From positions 300 through 64,299 of the forward strand of contig CAOUJG010000005.1 of assembly GCA_948537335.1 (NCBI GenBank): a stretch of 64,000 bases of DNA. Reading direction: 5' to 3'. The notes beneath the pieces were generated by a model that was given only the letters and a program-made list of their open reading frames with translations, made no database searches and was not told the DNA's origin. Position numbers and translations under genes: made by a program. Of this stretch, positions 40,618 to 50,487 are shown in pieces (the first letter of the stretch is position 1; each line of letters begins with the position of its first letter). Origin of the DNA: an uncultured Eubacteriales bacterium. GTDB taxonomy: Bacteria; Bacillota; Clostridia; Oscillospirales; Acutalibacteraceae.

Positions 40618-42012
40618 TTATTTAAAAATCCGCTTAGCAGCAAGATTCATGACTCGGGCAGCGATGGGTCCAGCAGTTTTAGAGCCATATCCAGCGTTCT
40701 CGACGATAACAGAAAATGCAAGAGGCCTCATTTCATCGGCAGCAAAGCCAACCATCCACCCGTGAGGCTCTTTGCCATCGCCAACCTCGGCAGTTCCAGT
40801 CTTTGCACAAACGTTCAAGCCCGGAAACATCGAGTTGCCGTAATTCGCAGTAACGTTGTAGCGCATCATTTCTTTAAGCTTGCTAGCAACAGGCTCGCTC
40901 AATAGGGATTCCGTAGTGGTGCTCTTCTCAAAAATCCAGCTGCTGTCGGATTGATTAGCATCAGAATAAAAAATATCGCCAATAATGTGCGGCAGAACGG
41001 CGTTGCCAGAGTTCGCAATGGCGCCCATCAGTATGACGCTGTGCATGGGGTTGAGTAAATCGGTGTGCTGCCCGACGCCGGACCAACCCAGATTGCAACT
41101 ATCGGCGTCGTGAATGTCATAAACGCTCTTTTTAGTCTCGATCCGATCAAAACTGAAACTGCGGTTAAAGCCCATAGCATTCGCGGTTTTCGTCATAGAA
41201 GACTTGCCCAAATCAATTGCCAAATTCGCGAAATAAATGTTGCAAGACCTCATCATAGCGGCCTTCAGGCCAATTTCGCCATGAGTGCCCATGCAAGTGA
41301 TTTTTTTGCCGCTCACAGTCTCAACCTGCCGGCAGGAGTAGGTTTTGTGCTCAATGCCGTCTAAAAAAGTCAGCCCGGCCGCGCTAGTAACGAGCTTAAA
41401 GACGGACCCCGGCGCATAGGACGCGCTAACAACGCGGTTAATGTAAGCGCCCTCGTACTGGCCGGACTTGTCGGAAGAAACCACGTCGGGACAGTAAGGG
41501 TCAAAGGTCGGCGTGCTCACCATGCAGAGAATCTCGCCAGTTTTGTAATTATAAACACATACGGCGCCCTTGCGGTCGCCCAAGGCGGCCATAGCGGCCT
41601 TGCAAAGTTCGCTATCTATGGTCACTCGGATGTTTTTGCTTTGCTTAAAAAAGTCCGGCGCGCCCGCGCCAAAGACGATGCTATACCCGCAGAGCTCGTC
41701 GCGGTACAAATTCTGCACAGAAGTCGCAATATGGGCAGCGTCGTCGCCCACCGTGTGCAAAACCGCCTTGCGAATGGCCTCATCTTTGTGATAAACCCGC
41801 TTGCCGTCTTTGCTGTGAGCCAAAACAACGCCGTTCCGGTCCAGAATATCGCCGCCAGCCAGCAGATTAACTCCGGCAAAGTGCTTGTTAATCGGGTTGA
41901 GCGCCCACAAATTGGCCGACCGAGCAAATCGATACACAAAGAGTCCGATTCCGCATAAGAAAGCCAAGCTTAGAAATGTTAGCACAACGGAGCGCGACCG
42001 AGTATTCTTCAT
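40618..42012 (-). CDS. Class B penicillin-binding protein (PbpA-type transpeptidase)
   Basis: The 464-aa protein has one N-terminal membrane segment (VLTFLSLAFLCGIGLFVYRF), a short dimerisation part (ILDRNGVVLAHS) and a transpeptidase domain with SxxK in YAPGSVFKLV, SxN in MRSCNIYFAN and KTG in CAKTGTAEV. The compact size, without a PASTA tail, fits PbpA types that pair with a SEDS polymerase. The neighbouring upstream gene on the same strand is such a polymerase (22 bases away), so they likely form one complex for elongation, division or spore wall synthesis. Confidence 0.92.
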   Translation of the reverse strand: MKNTRSRSVVLTFLSLAFLCGIGLFVYRFARSANLWALNPINKHFAGVNLLAGGDILDRNGVVLAHSKDGKRVYHKDEAIRKAVLHTVGDDAAHIATSVQNLYRDELCGYSIVFGAGAPDFFKQSKNIRVTIDSELCKAAMAALGDRKGAVCVYNYKTGEILCMVSTPTFDPYCPDVVSSDKSGQYEGAYINRVVSASYAPGSVFKLVTSAAGLTFLDGIEHKTYSCRQVETVSGKKITCMGTHGEIGLKAAMMRSCNIYFANLAIDLGKSSMTKTANAMGFNRSFSFDRIETKKSVYDIHDADSCNLGWSGVGQHTDLLNPMHSVILMGAIANSGNAVLPHIIGDIFYSDANQSDSSWIFEKSTTTESLLSEPVASKLKEMMRYNVTANYGNSMFPGLNVCAKTGTAEVGDGKEPHGWMVGFAADEMRPLAFSVIVENAGYGSKTAGPIAARVMNLAAKRIFK

Positions 42013-42034
42013 AAACGTTCACCTACATCGAGAA

Positions 42035-43699
42035 TTAATTGCGTTTAAGCGCGTACGTGCGCTCGTCGGCGGACTTTATAAACGCCAAAAGCGCGAAAGA
42101 AGAGATCATGCTAGAGCCTCCGTGGCTAACAAAGGGCAAAGTGACGCCAGTTAGCGGCAAAATGTCGGTAGTGCCAAAAATATGTAAAGCTGCCTGAAAA
42201 ACCAGCATAGTCGCGGCGGCGCAAGAGGCAATCGAGTAAAACGTAGACCGGCTCTTGCTGCTCTGCCTGCGAGCCAAAAACGAAAACCCCGCAATAATCA
42301 AAGCGATGCTCAAAGCGACGATCAAGCCCAGTTCTTCGCAGATCATGCCGAAAATCAAGTCTCCAGTGGCCGAAAAAATATTTTTAAGGTACCCGTTCCC
42401 AACGCCCACACCAAGCAGTCCGCCGCTCGCGCTGTAAGTCAGAACCCTAGTCTGCTGGAAGCCCAGGTCGTTAACGTGCTCCCAAACGTGCCCCCACACG
42501 GCAAAGCGGTCCTTTATGTAAGGCTTGAAGGTTAAAATCAAAAACAGCGCTAAAACCGCCGTGGAGCACGATAGAATCAGCGTGCGCAAGCTCCCCGAGC
42601 GCATAAATGAGATGACCAGGAAAGCGACGAAAAACACGCAGGCGGTGCCGAAGTCCTTCATAAGAAAAAGAAAAATGATGCAGATAGCCGAAAAGGCAAT
42701 GAAGCCCGTCAGATTCTTGGTTGTCTGCAGTTCGTCCAAAGTCGAGGAGCCAACAAAAATAAACGCGATCTTTATGAACTCCGAGGGCTGAAAGGAAAAG
42801 GAAGCGATCCGAACCCAGTTGCGGGCGCCGTTTATCTCCCTCGCAAAAACCAGGTTGAAAACAAAAAGCGCAATGGCCAAAATCGCAATCAGAAAGCGCA
42901 TTTTGCTGGCAAGGTCGGGGTTTTTGATGAACCAAATTATCAAGCAGAATAGAACCATGCCAACGCAGGTCGTCGCAAGCTGCAGATAGGCCTCCTCGGG
43001 CTTTGCAAAGCTTATTAACGTTAGCCCCACGCCAGAGAGAAATATGGCCAAGGTCTCGAGCTCGAAGGTGCGGCGCTTTATGATGAACATCGAAACGGCA
43101 AAAAATATCCACGAAAGAGCAATGAAGGCCAAAACCGGAGCCATCGCCAAAAGGTTGACAGACTGGGATTCTATGACGGTTTGGGTTAAAATCAGACCGA
43201 AAAACAGCGTGACTAAAAATAGCTTTCTGGCGGACTTTATGGGCCGAGGACTAACAAGAGCAGGCTCGGAGTTAGACGAAATCTCGCGCGAGTCAGAACT
43301 TTTGCGCAGAACGAGCTTAGTGTTGCCGATAGATATGGCGTCACCGATGCCAATTTTGGCCTTGCCCTTGATTTTTTCGCCATTAAGAAAAACGCCGGAC
43401 TTGGAGTGCGTGTCCGAAACGAACCAGCCCTTTTTGCGCCGAAAAAGCACCGCATGATCTCGAGAAACTGTGTTGTCGTCAACAAAAATATCGCAGCTCC
43501 TGCTCCGCCCAATGCTGTTCTCCCAAAACAAAACCGGGTACTCTTGCCGAGTCTTGGGGTTTTGCAAAATAACCAAAGCGCCCTTGCCGCGGGTCTGGTT
43601 GCGCATCGACAAAAAACAAGAGGCGAATATAATAAAACTTAAAAGTGCCAAAGCAGCCTTAATCGCGACCGCAGCTACGGGGATAATGTTTGTACTCAT
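42035..43699 (-). CDS. FHA domain-SEDS (FtsW/RodA/SpoVE) fusion
   Basis: The 554-aa protein has an N-terminal membrane helix, then a cytoplasmic FHA domain (about 40-130) with the phosphothreonine-binding features ENSIGRSRSCDIFV, VSRDHAVLF and SGVFLNGEKI. About ten membrane helices follow with SEDS marks: ARNWVRIASFSFQPSEFIK, GLLGVGVGNGYLKN, MICEELGLI and LPFVSHGGSSM. SEDS proteins polymerise glycan strands with a class B PBP. The FHA part suggests control by Ser/Thr kinase (PrkC-type) signalling. Start at 43699 follows GAGGC. It forms a two-gene unit with the PBP. Confidence 0.9.
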   Translation of the reverse strand: MSTNIIPVAAVAIKAALALLSFIIFASCFLSMRNQTRGKGALVILQNPKTRQEYPVLFWENSIGRSRSCDIFVDDNTVSRDHAVLFRRKKGWFVSDTHSKSGVFLNGEKIKGKAKIGIGDAISIGNTKLVLRKSSDSREISSNSEPALVSPRPIKSARKLFLVTLFFGLILTQTVIESQSVNLLAMAPVLAFIALSWIFFAVSMFIIKRRTFELETLAIFLSGVGLTLISFAKPEEAYLQLATTCVGMVLFCLIIWFIKNPDLASKMRFLIAILAIALFVFNLVFAREINGARNWVRIASFSFQPSEFIKIAFIFVGSSTLDELQTTKNLTGFIAFSAICIIFLFLMKDFGTACVFFVAFLVISFMRSGSLRTLILSCSTAVLALFLILTFKPYIKDRFAVWGHVWEHVNDLGFQQTRVLTYSASGGLLGVGVGNGYLKNIFSATGDLIFGMICEELGLIVALSIALIIAGFSFLARRQSSKSRSTFYSIASCAAATMLVFQAALHIFGTTDILPLTGVTLPFVSHGGSSMISSFALLAFIKSADERTYALKRN

Positions 43700-43762
43700 G
43701 ATAAGCCTCGCTTTTGCTGTGTTTTTGGTTGAATTCAAATTTTAATTTTCTTTTTTGACAAT

Positions 43763-43790
43763 ATTTTAGCATAAATTTTAGTTTAGTCAA
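43763..43790 (-). promoter_or_regulatory. Promoter for the FHA-SEDS/PBP operon
   Basis: On the minus strand TTGACT (43790-43785), 16 bases, TAAAAT (43768-43763), about 64 bases before the ATG. Confidence 0.6.
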
Positions 43791-43910
43791 ACCGCAGCCG
43801 CAAGGGGAGCAGGTGGTGCGGGGCGAGCTTTTTTGTGTGTGGAGGTATATAAATTGCGAGATTTTATGGTATAATAAACTTGTAAATTGATTGTGGTGGG
43901 AGGACTGCAG

Positions 43911-45200
43911 ATGCAAAGCAAATTTTCTCGGCTGGAAATTGCCCCCGGCGTCAGCTTTAACGCCATTAAGGACGATCGCTTTAAAACGGGTAGAATTTCT
44001 GTAACCATGTTTTTGCCTCTTGAGAGGGAAACGGCCGCGGTTTATGCGGTTTTGCCGTTTGTGCTAACCAATTCTTGTCGCAAATATCCCGACTTTACGA
44101 GCCTAAATCGGCATCTGGAGGAGCTTTATGGAGCTTCGCTTTTTGCGGACGTAAACAAAATGGGCGAAATGCAGGCACTCACGGTTGCAGTCTCCTTCTT
44201 GGACGACAAGTTCGCGCTGGATGGAGAGAACTTATCGCGCAGCCTAACGCAGCTTCTCTGCGACATTTTGTTCGACCCGCTGCTAACAGAGGCCGGTGCC
44301 TTTAAAGAAGAGAATGTGGAGCAGGAAAAACGCCAGCTTATTGAGCTCATTGACTCGGAGTATAGTGACAAAAAGGCATTTGCCAAGACTCGGTGCGAGC
44401 AGATAATGTGTCAGGACGAGAAGTTTGGTATCAGCAAATGGGGTAAAAAAGAGGAAGTTGCAGCACTATCGCCAAAGGACATCGTAAAAGCATGGAAAAC
44501 CGCGCTAAAGACAGCCAAAATAGAGATCATGGCGCTGGGAGACTTAGATGAAAAGTCAGCACTGGCGGGATTTAAAGAGGCCTTTTCTAAGATAAAAAGA
44601 GAAAACGTGGCCAAGTTCGAGACGCAGGTGATCAGAAAGGCAGAGAAAGTTAAGGAGCAGTGCGAAAAACAGGACGTAGCGCAGTGCAAGCTGGTGATGG
44701 GCTTTAGGACGGGGGCTGCGCAGACAGATCCCTCAGTGATGGCTGTTAGAGTGGCTGTCGCGCTGTTTGGAGCAACGCCGCAGTCAAAGCTATTTTTGAA
44801 CGTTCGCGAAAAGCTGAGTTTGTGCTATTATTGTGCCGCAAAGTATGATAGAATCAAAGGTATAATGCTGGTTCAGAGCGGGGTGGAGCAAAAGAACCTC
44901 GATAAAGCCAGGGCCGAGATATTGAATCAGCTGGATGAGATAAAAAACGGAAACTTCACCGACGCCGAGCTTGACGATACCAAGCGGAGTTTGGCTAACA
45001 GCTACCGAACAATTGGCGATTTTTTGAGCGGACTTGAAAATTTTTATCTTTCGCAGGTCTTTGACGGTGAATTTTTGGCTCCGGAGCAGTTCATAGAGGC
45101 CATGGAAAAGGTCAAAAAGGAGCAGGTGGCGGCCGCCGCAAAATTGATCACGCTGGACACGGTGTACGCGCTGGTGGGGAGCGAGGAGGTTGCAAGATGA
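43911..45200 (+). CDS. M16-family protein without the zinc motif (YmfF-like)
   Basis: The 429-aa protein has the two-lobed M16 layout: an N-terminal half with RISVTMFLPLERETAAVYAV and LEELYGASLFADVNKMGEM, and a second half with LVMGFRTGAAQTDPSVMAV and SKLFLNVREKLSLCYYC. The catalytic HxxEH is absent where expected, so it is probably the non-catalytic partner of the next gene, as with YmfF and YmfH. Role unknown; such pairs may process secreted peptides or signal peptides. ATG 43911 follows GGGAGGA. It overlaps the next gene by 4 bases. Confidence 0.85.
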   Translation: MQSKFSRLEIAPGVSFNAIKDDRFKTGRISVTMFLPLERETAAVYAVLPFVLTNSCRKYPDFTSLNRHLEELYGASLFADVNKMGEMQALTVAVSFLDDKFALDGENLSRSLTQLLCDILFDPLLTEAGAFKEENVEQEKRQLIELIDSEYSDKKAFAKTRCEQIMCQDEKFGISKWGKKEEVAALSPKDIVKAWKTALKTAKIEIMALGDLDEKSALAGFKEAFSKIKRENVAKFETQVIRKAEKVKEQCEKQDVAQCKLVMGFRTGAAQTDPSVMAVRVAVALFGATPQSKLFLNVREKLSLCYYCAAKYDRIKGIMLVQSGVEQKNLDKARAEILNQLDEIKNGNFTDAELDDTKRSLANSYRTIGDFLSGLENFYLSQVFDGEFLAPEQFIEAMEKVKKEQVAAAAKLITLDTVYALVGSEEVAR

Positions 45201-46489
45201 TTTTGAAAGAAGTGAAGAGCAATCGGCTGGGGGACAAGTACTTTTGTGTCGAGCACGCTTCGGGTCTGAGGGTTTTTGTGTACCCCAAACGCGGCCACAG
45301 CTCGACTTACGCGATAATCGGGACGAAATATGGCTCGATTAATACTAGCTTTAAGCCATGCGGAGAGAACAACGTTATGCAGGTGCCCGATGGAATCGCG
45401 CATTACCTGGAACACAAGCTCTTTGAGAGCGAAGATGGCGACGCTTTTTCAAAGTATGCAAAGACCGGAGCCTCTGCCAACGCCTACACCTCGTTCGACA
45501 TGACTTGCTACTTGTTTTCTTGCACCGAAAAATTTGAGGGGTCGCTGAAAATCCTCATGGAGCTTGTGCAGTCGCCGTATTTCACGCCGGAAAACGTCGA
45601 AAAGGAGCGCGGGATCATTGGCCAAGAGATAAGAATGTACGACGATGACCCGTCCTGGCGGGTGATGTTTAATTTGCTCGGCGCGATGTATCACAAGCAC
45701 CCCGTGAAGGTGGATATCGCGGGCACGGTGGAGTCGATTGCGAAGATCACGCCCGAGAATTTGTATAAGTGCTACAAGAATTTTTATAACCCGAGTAACA
45801 TGGTGCTTTGCGTTGCCGGGAACGTAGATGCGGAGCGGGTTTTTGAGCTTGTGGATGAGCTGGTGAAGCCAAACGACGGGAAGGTTCCGGAGTGCATCTT
45901 CCCTGATGAGCCCTATAACGTCGTAACGGACAGGATCGAGCAGCATTTCGAGATTGCGATGCCGACGTTTCAGCTGGGATTCAAGGAGAAGGCCGGCAAA
46001 GATCCGCTAACTGAGGAGCAGCTGGTGCAGACGGATATAATCTTGCAGGCGCTGGCGTCGAAGTCGTCGCGGCTTTACAAACGCCTGCTGGACGAGCGCT
46101 TGATAAACGACTCCTTTGGCTATGAGTATTTTGAGGGGCGCGGCTATGCGGCGGTCATTTTTTCTGGTGAGTCGAAGGATCCCGACAAGACGGCAAAAAT
46201 CATAAAAGAGGCGATTGATGAGCTTCACAAAAACGGTGTGGACAAGGATGACTTTGAGCGGGCTAAAAAGCTGGTTTATGGCCGAAACGTCGCGATGCTT
46301 AATAGTGCGGAGAATATCGCGAACGAAATGATGAAGTTGTCATTTGCCGGCCGGGAGCTATTTCACGCAGTCGAATGCATCGCAAACACCACGCTGGATC
46401 AGATAAACGACCGGTTGAAGCATCAGCTCGACAACAAAAATTCGTCGCTGTCCGTAGTGCTGCCGATGCCGGGCAAAAAGGGAAAGTGA
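45197..46489 (+). CDS. M16-family zinc peptidase (YmfH-like)
   Basis: The 430-aa peptidase has the inverted zinc motif in GIAHYLEHKLFE (His-Tyr-Leu-Glu-His, about residues 63-67), a third ligand Glu expected in the ENVEKERGIIGQEI region, and the conserved SANAYTSFDMTCYLFSC. The second half carries the SKSSRLYKRLLDERLIND substrate-binding block. It likely forms a heterodimer with the preceding zinc-less protein. Similar pairs act in peptide processing (AlbEF in subtilosin, PqqFG); whether it acts on the double-glycine peptide of this window is only a thought. Confidence 0.88.
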   Translation: MILKEVKSNRLGDKYFCVEHASGLRVFVYPKRGHSSTYAIIGTKYGSINTSFKPCGENNVMQVPDGIAHYLEHKLFESEDGDAFSKYAKTGASANAYTSFDMTCYLFSCTEKFEGSLKILMELVQSPYFTPENVEKERGIIGQEIRMYDDDPSWRVMFNLLGAMYHKHPVKVDIAGTVESIAKITPENLYKCYKNFYNPSNMVLCVAGNVDAERVFELVDELVKPNDGKVPECIFPDEPYNVVTDRIEQHFEIAMPTFQLGFKEKAGKDPLTEEQLVQTDIILQALASKSSRLYKRLLDERLINDSFGYEYFEGRGYAAVIFSGESKDPDKTAKIIKEAIDELHKNGVDKDDFERAKKLVYGRNVAMLNSAENIANEMMKLSFAGRELFHAVECIANTTLDQINDRLKHQLDNKNSSLSVVLPMPGKKGK

Positions 46490-46491
46490 GT

Positions 46492-47331
46492 ATGTTTTCA
46501 ACGATTTATAATGTTAAATTTCCGGGCTTGAATTTAAACTTCAAAGTGGCGCCGGTTGCCTTTAGACTGGGCAGCGTGCCTGTGTATTGGTATGGGATAA
46601 TCATCTGTATCGCGTTCGTTTTGGCGCTGTGCTACGTTTTGGCCAATTGCAAGCGGTTTGGCATTAACCAAAACGCCATGGTGGACGCTGTGATCGTGGG
46701 TCTGGTGTGTGGGATAATTGGTGCCAGGCTGTATTACGTGATTTTCTTCCCTGGGGATGTCTATTTAAGGGATCCGGTCAAGATTCTGCACATCAATGAG
46801 GGCGGCATAGCTATCTACGGCGGGCTAATTGGCGGCATTTTGGGCGGTCTTATTGTTGCAAAAAAGAAAAAAGTTAACACAATGGCGGCGTTAGATCTGG
46901 CTTCGTTGGGCTTTTTGATTGGACAAAGTGTGGGTAGATGGGGGAATTTTGTTAACCAAGAGGCGTTCGGACAGGAAACAGCGAGCATCTTCCGTATGAT
47001 CAGTGAAAATACGGGCGGAGTGGCGGCGCATCCGTGCTTTTTGTATGAGTCTATTTGGTGCCTGGCGGGCTTCTTGATTTTGCATTTCTGCAGCATTGAC
47101 CGCAAAAAGTACGACGGACAGATTTTCTTGCTGTACATTGTTTGGTACGGCTCGGCTAGGTTTTTTATCGAAGCTTTGCGGACGGACAGCCTGTTTGTGC
47201 CAGGAATTAATTTGAAAATTTCACAAATAGTGGCGCTGGTTAGCGTTGCAGTAGGAGTCTACTTTTTGTTTAGGTTTAGAAACAGGCGCAGCAGAGGCAA
47301 ACTTCTGAAAATTAATTTGCCAAAAGGCTGA
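46492..47331 (+). CDS. lgt: Prolipoprotein diacylglyceryl transferase
   Basis: Lgt adds diacylglycerol to the lipobox Cys of lipoproteins. The 279-aa integral membrane enzyme has about seven helices, the PVYWYGIIICIAFVLAL start, IGARLYYVIF, the Lgt signature GRWGNFVNQEAFG (Arg and Asn of the active site) and HPCFLYESIW. ATG 46492 is two bases after the M16 stop. Internal Lys-rich tail follows the last helix. Confidence 0.95.
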   Translation: MFSTIYNVKFPGLNLNFKVAPVAFRLGSVPVYWYGIIICIAFVLALCYVLANCKRFGINQNAMVDAVIVGLVCGIIGARLYYVIFFPGDVYLRDPVKILHINEGGIAIYGGLIGGILGGLIVAKKKKVNTMAALDLASLGFLIGQSVGRWGNFVNQEAFGQETASIFRMISENTGGVAAHPCFLYESIWCLAGFLILHFCSIDRKKYDGQIFLLYIVWYGSARFFIEALRTDSLFVPGINLKISQIVALVSVAVGVYFLFRFRNRRSRGKLLKINLPKG

Positions 47332-47390
47332 TTTTATCGTAAATTTGCGGGTTGTTTATAGTTTTGAAAGATTTTTTGAGGTGATTTTAG

Positions 47391-49199
47391 GTGTTGTTTC
47401 CACGCGAGCAGATTAGGAATTTTAGCATTATCGCGCACATCGACCACGGCAAGTCCACGCTGGCGGACAGAATCTTGGAGTTGACGCAGTCTGTCGCCAC
47501 GCGGGACATGGCGGCGCAGGTGCTGGACAACATGGAGCTGGAGAAGGAGCGCGGAATCACCATCAAGGCGCGAGCGGTGACGCTTTTGTACAAGGCAGAC
47601 GACGGCAAGGAGTACGTATTCAACTTGATCGATACGCCCGGGCATGTCGATTTTAACTATGAGGTTTCGCGGTCATTGGCGGCCTGTGAGGGCGCGGTCT
47701 TGGTGGTGGACGCCTCGCAGGGGATAGAGGCGCAGACCTTGGCCAATACATACCTCGCGGTGGACGCCGGGCTCGAGATCGTGCCGGTTATAAATAAAAT
47801 AGACCTGCCGAGCGCCGATCCAGAGCGGGTCAAGAACGAAATAGAGGATATAATAGGCATTCCAGCAGATGAAGCACCGTTAATTTCGGCCAAGACGGGG
47901 TTAAACGTTAAGGATGTGCTCGAAAGCGTCGTGAAGATGGTTCCGGCGCCGGTGGGAGACTCGAAAAAGCCACTGCAGGCACTGATTTTTGACTCGTACT
48001 ATGACGCTTACAAAGGCGTTGTGATTTATGTGCGGCTAAAGGACGGCACAGTCAAGACTGGCGACGAGATCAAGCTGATGGCGACCGGTGCAAAATTTAC
48101 CGTGGTGGAGTGCGGATTCTTGCATGCAACATCGATTGAACCGCGGCCAGAACTGGTGGCAGGCGAAGTTGGCTATATCTCGGCGTCGATAAAATCTATA
48201 AACGATGCTCGAGTTGGAGATACCGTCACAACAACGCAGAACCCAGCAAAGGAGCCGCTGCCGGGCTACAGGGCGGTTAATCCGATGGTTTTCTGCGGAA
48301 TTTACCCTGTGGATGGCTCGAAATACGGTGACTTAAGGGATGCGCTCGAAAAGTTGCAGCTTAATGATGCCTCGCTGTCGTTTGAACCGGAAACATCTGT
48401 AGCGCTTGGATTTGGCTTTAGATGTGGCTTCTTGGGGCTTTTGCATATGGAAATCATCCAGGAGCGGCTGGAGAGAGAATACGGCCTGGACATTATAACA
48501 ACGGCGCCCAGCGTCATATATAAGCTCACAAAGACCGACGGTGCGGTGGTTTATATAGACAACCCGACGAATTATCCCGAGCCAAGCGTGATTGAGAAGG
48601 CAGAGGAGCCCATGACAAATGCGCATATCTACGCTCCGTCTGAATACGTAGGGAACATCATGGAGCTTTGCCAGGAGCGGCGCGGGGTCTTCAAAGACAT
48701 GAAGTACATAGATGACAGCCGGGTGGACATCCACTACGCGCTGCCGCTCAACGAGATTGTGTACGACTTTTTTGATGCGTTAAAGTCCAAAACTAAGGGC
48801 TATGCGTCGTTTGACTACGAAATCATAGGCTACACCGAGTCGGACCTAGTCAAGCTAGATATCATGCTAAACGGCGAGGTGGTAGATGCTCTCTCGTTCA
48901 TTATTCATCGGGACAAAGCCTATCAAAGGGCACGAAAAATGGCGGAAAAGCTGAAAGAGAAAATTCCAAGGCAGCTTTTCGAAGTGCCAATCCAAGCCTG
49001 CATAGGCGGCAAGGTAATCGCTCGAGAAACCGTAAAAGCGATGCGCAAAGACGTGCTAGCTAAATGTTACGGTGGAGATATCTCCCGCAAGAAAAAGCTG
49101 CTAGAAAAGCAAAAAGAAGGCAAAAAACGCATGCGACAAATAGGATCAGTCGAAGTGCCGCAAGACGCCTTCATGTCAGTATTAAGGCTTGATGAGTAA
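47391..49199 (+). CDS. lepA: Elongation factor 4 (LepA)
   Basis: LepA is a ribosome-associated GTPase that back-translocates or aids initiation and assembly. The 602-aa protein has G1 [13 protein letters not shown]2 around [12 protein letters not shown]3 [10 protein letters not shown]4 [10 protein letters not shown], and the LepA-specific C-terminal domain ([20 protein letters not shown]). The start is GTG after GAGGTG with 6-base spacing. Full-length and ordinary. Confidence 0.97.
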   Translation: MLFPREQIRNFSIIAHIDHGKSTLADRILELTQSVATRDMAAQVLDNMELEKERGITIKARAVTLLYKADDGKEYVFNLIDTPGHVDFNYEVSRSLAACEGAVLVVDASQGIEAQTLANTYLAVDAGLEIVPVINKIDLPSADPERVKNEIEDIIGIPADEAPLISAKTGLNVKDVLESVVKMVPAPVGDSKKPLQALIFDSYYDAYKGVVIYVRLKDGTVKTGDEIKLMATGAKFTVVECGFLHATSIEPRPELVAGEVGYISASIKSINDARVGDTVTTTQNPAKEPLPGYRAVNPMVFCGIYPVDGSKYGDLRDALEKLQLNDASLSFEPETSVALGFGFRCGFLGLLHMEIIQERLEREYGLDIITTAPSVIYKLTKTDGAVVYIDNPTNYPEPSVIEKAEEPMTNAHIYAPSEYVGNIMELCQERRGVFKDMKYIDDSRVDIHYALPLNEIVYDFFDALKSKTKGYASFDYEIIGYTESDLVKLDIMLNGEVVDALSFIIHRDKAYQRARKMAEKLKEKIPRQLFEVPIQACIGGKVIARETVKAMRKDVLAKCYGGDISRKKKLLEKQKEGKKRMRQIGSVEVPQDAFMSVLRLDE

Positions 49200-49257
49200 A
49201 TAATCTTACCCATCAAGCTTAATTTAATGCGAAATTCAATTTTTAAAAAATTAAAAA

Positions 49258-49332
49258 TGGTGACCCGGACGGGATTTGAACCCGTGTTACCGCCGTGAAA
49301 GGGCGGTGTCTTAACCGCTTGACCACCGGGCC
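49258..49332 (-). tRNA. tRNA-Glu(TTC)
   Basis: Minus-strand tRNA with encoded CCA (49258-49260). Acceptor GGCCCGG pairs with CCGGGTC with one G-T wobble. The anticodon arm CCGCC-CTTTCAC-GGCGG gives anticodon TTC, and the T-loop is TTCAAAT. It lies 26 bases downstream of tRNA-Met in the same direction. Confidence 0.95.
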
Positions 49333-49358
49333 ATTGATTAATAGAGCTAATATCAAAG

Positions 49359-49435
49359 TGGTAGCGGTAATTGGATTTGAACCAATGACACTCCGGGTAT
49401 GAACCGAATGCTCTAGCCAACTGAGCTATACCGCC
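49359..49435 (-). tRNA. tRNA-Met(CAT), elongator type
   Basis: Minus-strand tRNA of 77 bases with encoded CCA (49359-49361). Acceptor GGCGGTA pairs with TACCGCT (first pair G-T); anticodon loop TTCATAC gives CAT; T-loop TTCAAAT. The paired first base and the lack of three consecutive G-C pairs in the anticodon stem argue against initiator tRNA. Ile2 (lysidine) identity is less likely but not excluded. Confidence 0.9.
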
Positions 49436-49465
49436 GTGTATGCGATCAAACAGTGAACGAAGACT

Positions 49466-49494
49466 ATTATATTATAAAAAAGCGCGATTGTCAA
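49466..49494 (-). promoter_or_regulatory. Promoter for tRNA-Met/tRNA-Glu
   Basis: On the minus strand TTGACA (49494-49489), 17 bases, TATAAT (49471-49466), about 30 bases before tRNA-Met. Confidence 0.8.
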
Positions 49495-49501
49495 CACCTT
49501 T

Positions 49502-50224
49502 TTATTTTTTGCCGCCCCAGGCATCGATGTTTGCGCGCTCGATGGCACCGACAATTTTTTTTCGAAGGTTGGGGTAATTTTTTTCAAGATTAAGTATAAG
49601 ATTCTTGGTAGTTTGCCGATTGGAGTTAAAGTTTGCAGGACAGCGACTCAAAACAATCGGCAAATTTTTGCGCCGCACAAGCGAAGTAATCTTAGTCTCC
49701 TCGCAGAAAATAAGCGGCCGAATCATATAAATATCCTTACGCGAAAGATATGTAACCGGCGAAAAACAGCCAATAGTCCCGCAGTTCAAAAGATTCATAA
49801 AAAAAGTTTCAACGCAGTCATCCAAATTATGCCCCAAGGCGATCTTGTTGCAACCAAGCTCCCTCGCCATATCGTGCAGTATCCCTCGACGCATCCGGGC
49901 ACAAAGACTGCAGGGGTTCGACTCTTTTCGGTCATGAAAAATTAAACTAGCAAGGTGAGTGCGCTTTATGACGTGTGGGACATTTATTTTTGCACAAAAT
50001 TTTTCGATATCAGAATAATCAGTAGCCCGGTTCTCAAAGCAAGGATCGACGGTTATGGCGACCAGATCGAATTTTTGCGGATAATATGTCTTAATCTGAT
50101 TGAGCGCAAATAAGAGAAACACCGAATCTTTGCCGCCAGAAACGCACACAGCAATCCTGTCATTCTGCGAGATCATCCCGTAAGAATCAATAGCCGCGCG
50201 GACTTTGCCAATCATGTTGTGCAT
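49502..50224 (-). CDS. TtcA/CTU1-like tRNA thiolation protein
   Basis: A 240-aa PP-loop ATPase: AVCVSGGKDSVFLLF binds ATP; Cys residues occur in ITVDPCF, NPCSLCARMRRG (Cys-x-x-Cys) and RCPAN; LGHNLDDCVETFFMNLL is the conserved C-terminal motif of TtcA. TtcA makes 2-thiocytidine at tRNA position 32 with an iron-sulfur cluster. It is shorter than E. coli TtcA. ATG 50224 follows AGAGGAG. A neighbouring tRNA pair is coincidental or suggestive only. Confidence 0.82.
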   Translation of the reverse strand: MHNMIGKVRAAIDSYGMISQNDRIAVCVSGGKDSVFLLFALNQIKTYYPQKFDLVAITVDPCFENRATDYSDIEKFCAKINVPHVIKRTHLASLIFHDRKESNPCSLCARMRRGILHDMARELGCNKIALGHNLDDCVETFFMNLLNCGTIGCFSPVTYLSRKDIYMIRPLIFCEETKITSLVRRKNLPIVLSRCPANFNSNRQTTKNLILNLEKNYPNLRKKIVGAIERANIDAWGGKK

Positions 50225-50448
50225 AAAATTTCTCCTCTTTGTGCAAGCAAAATTTTTATAAAAATAAAAAGCAAGACGTTTCACCATCGTAAAATTACAT
50301 ATTATCTGCCCCAAATTTCGCATAAAACTGTGGCGGAACATCAATATAAACAAAATAAAAATAATTCTTTTATAGAAAATTAACTCAACCCTATAAACAT
50401 AATATACAATATTTTCTTCAATTTTGCAAAAAAAAATTGCATAAATGC

Positions 50449-50477
50449 TTGCAATTTAAAAATAAGTGTATTATAAT
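50449..50477 (+). promoter_or_regulatory. Promoter of the dcw cluster
   Basis: TTGCAA at 50449-50454, 17 bases, TATAAT at 50472-50477; MraZ-type repeats follow directly. Confidence 0.75.
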
Positions 50478-50487
50478 GAAAACATCA

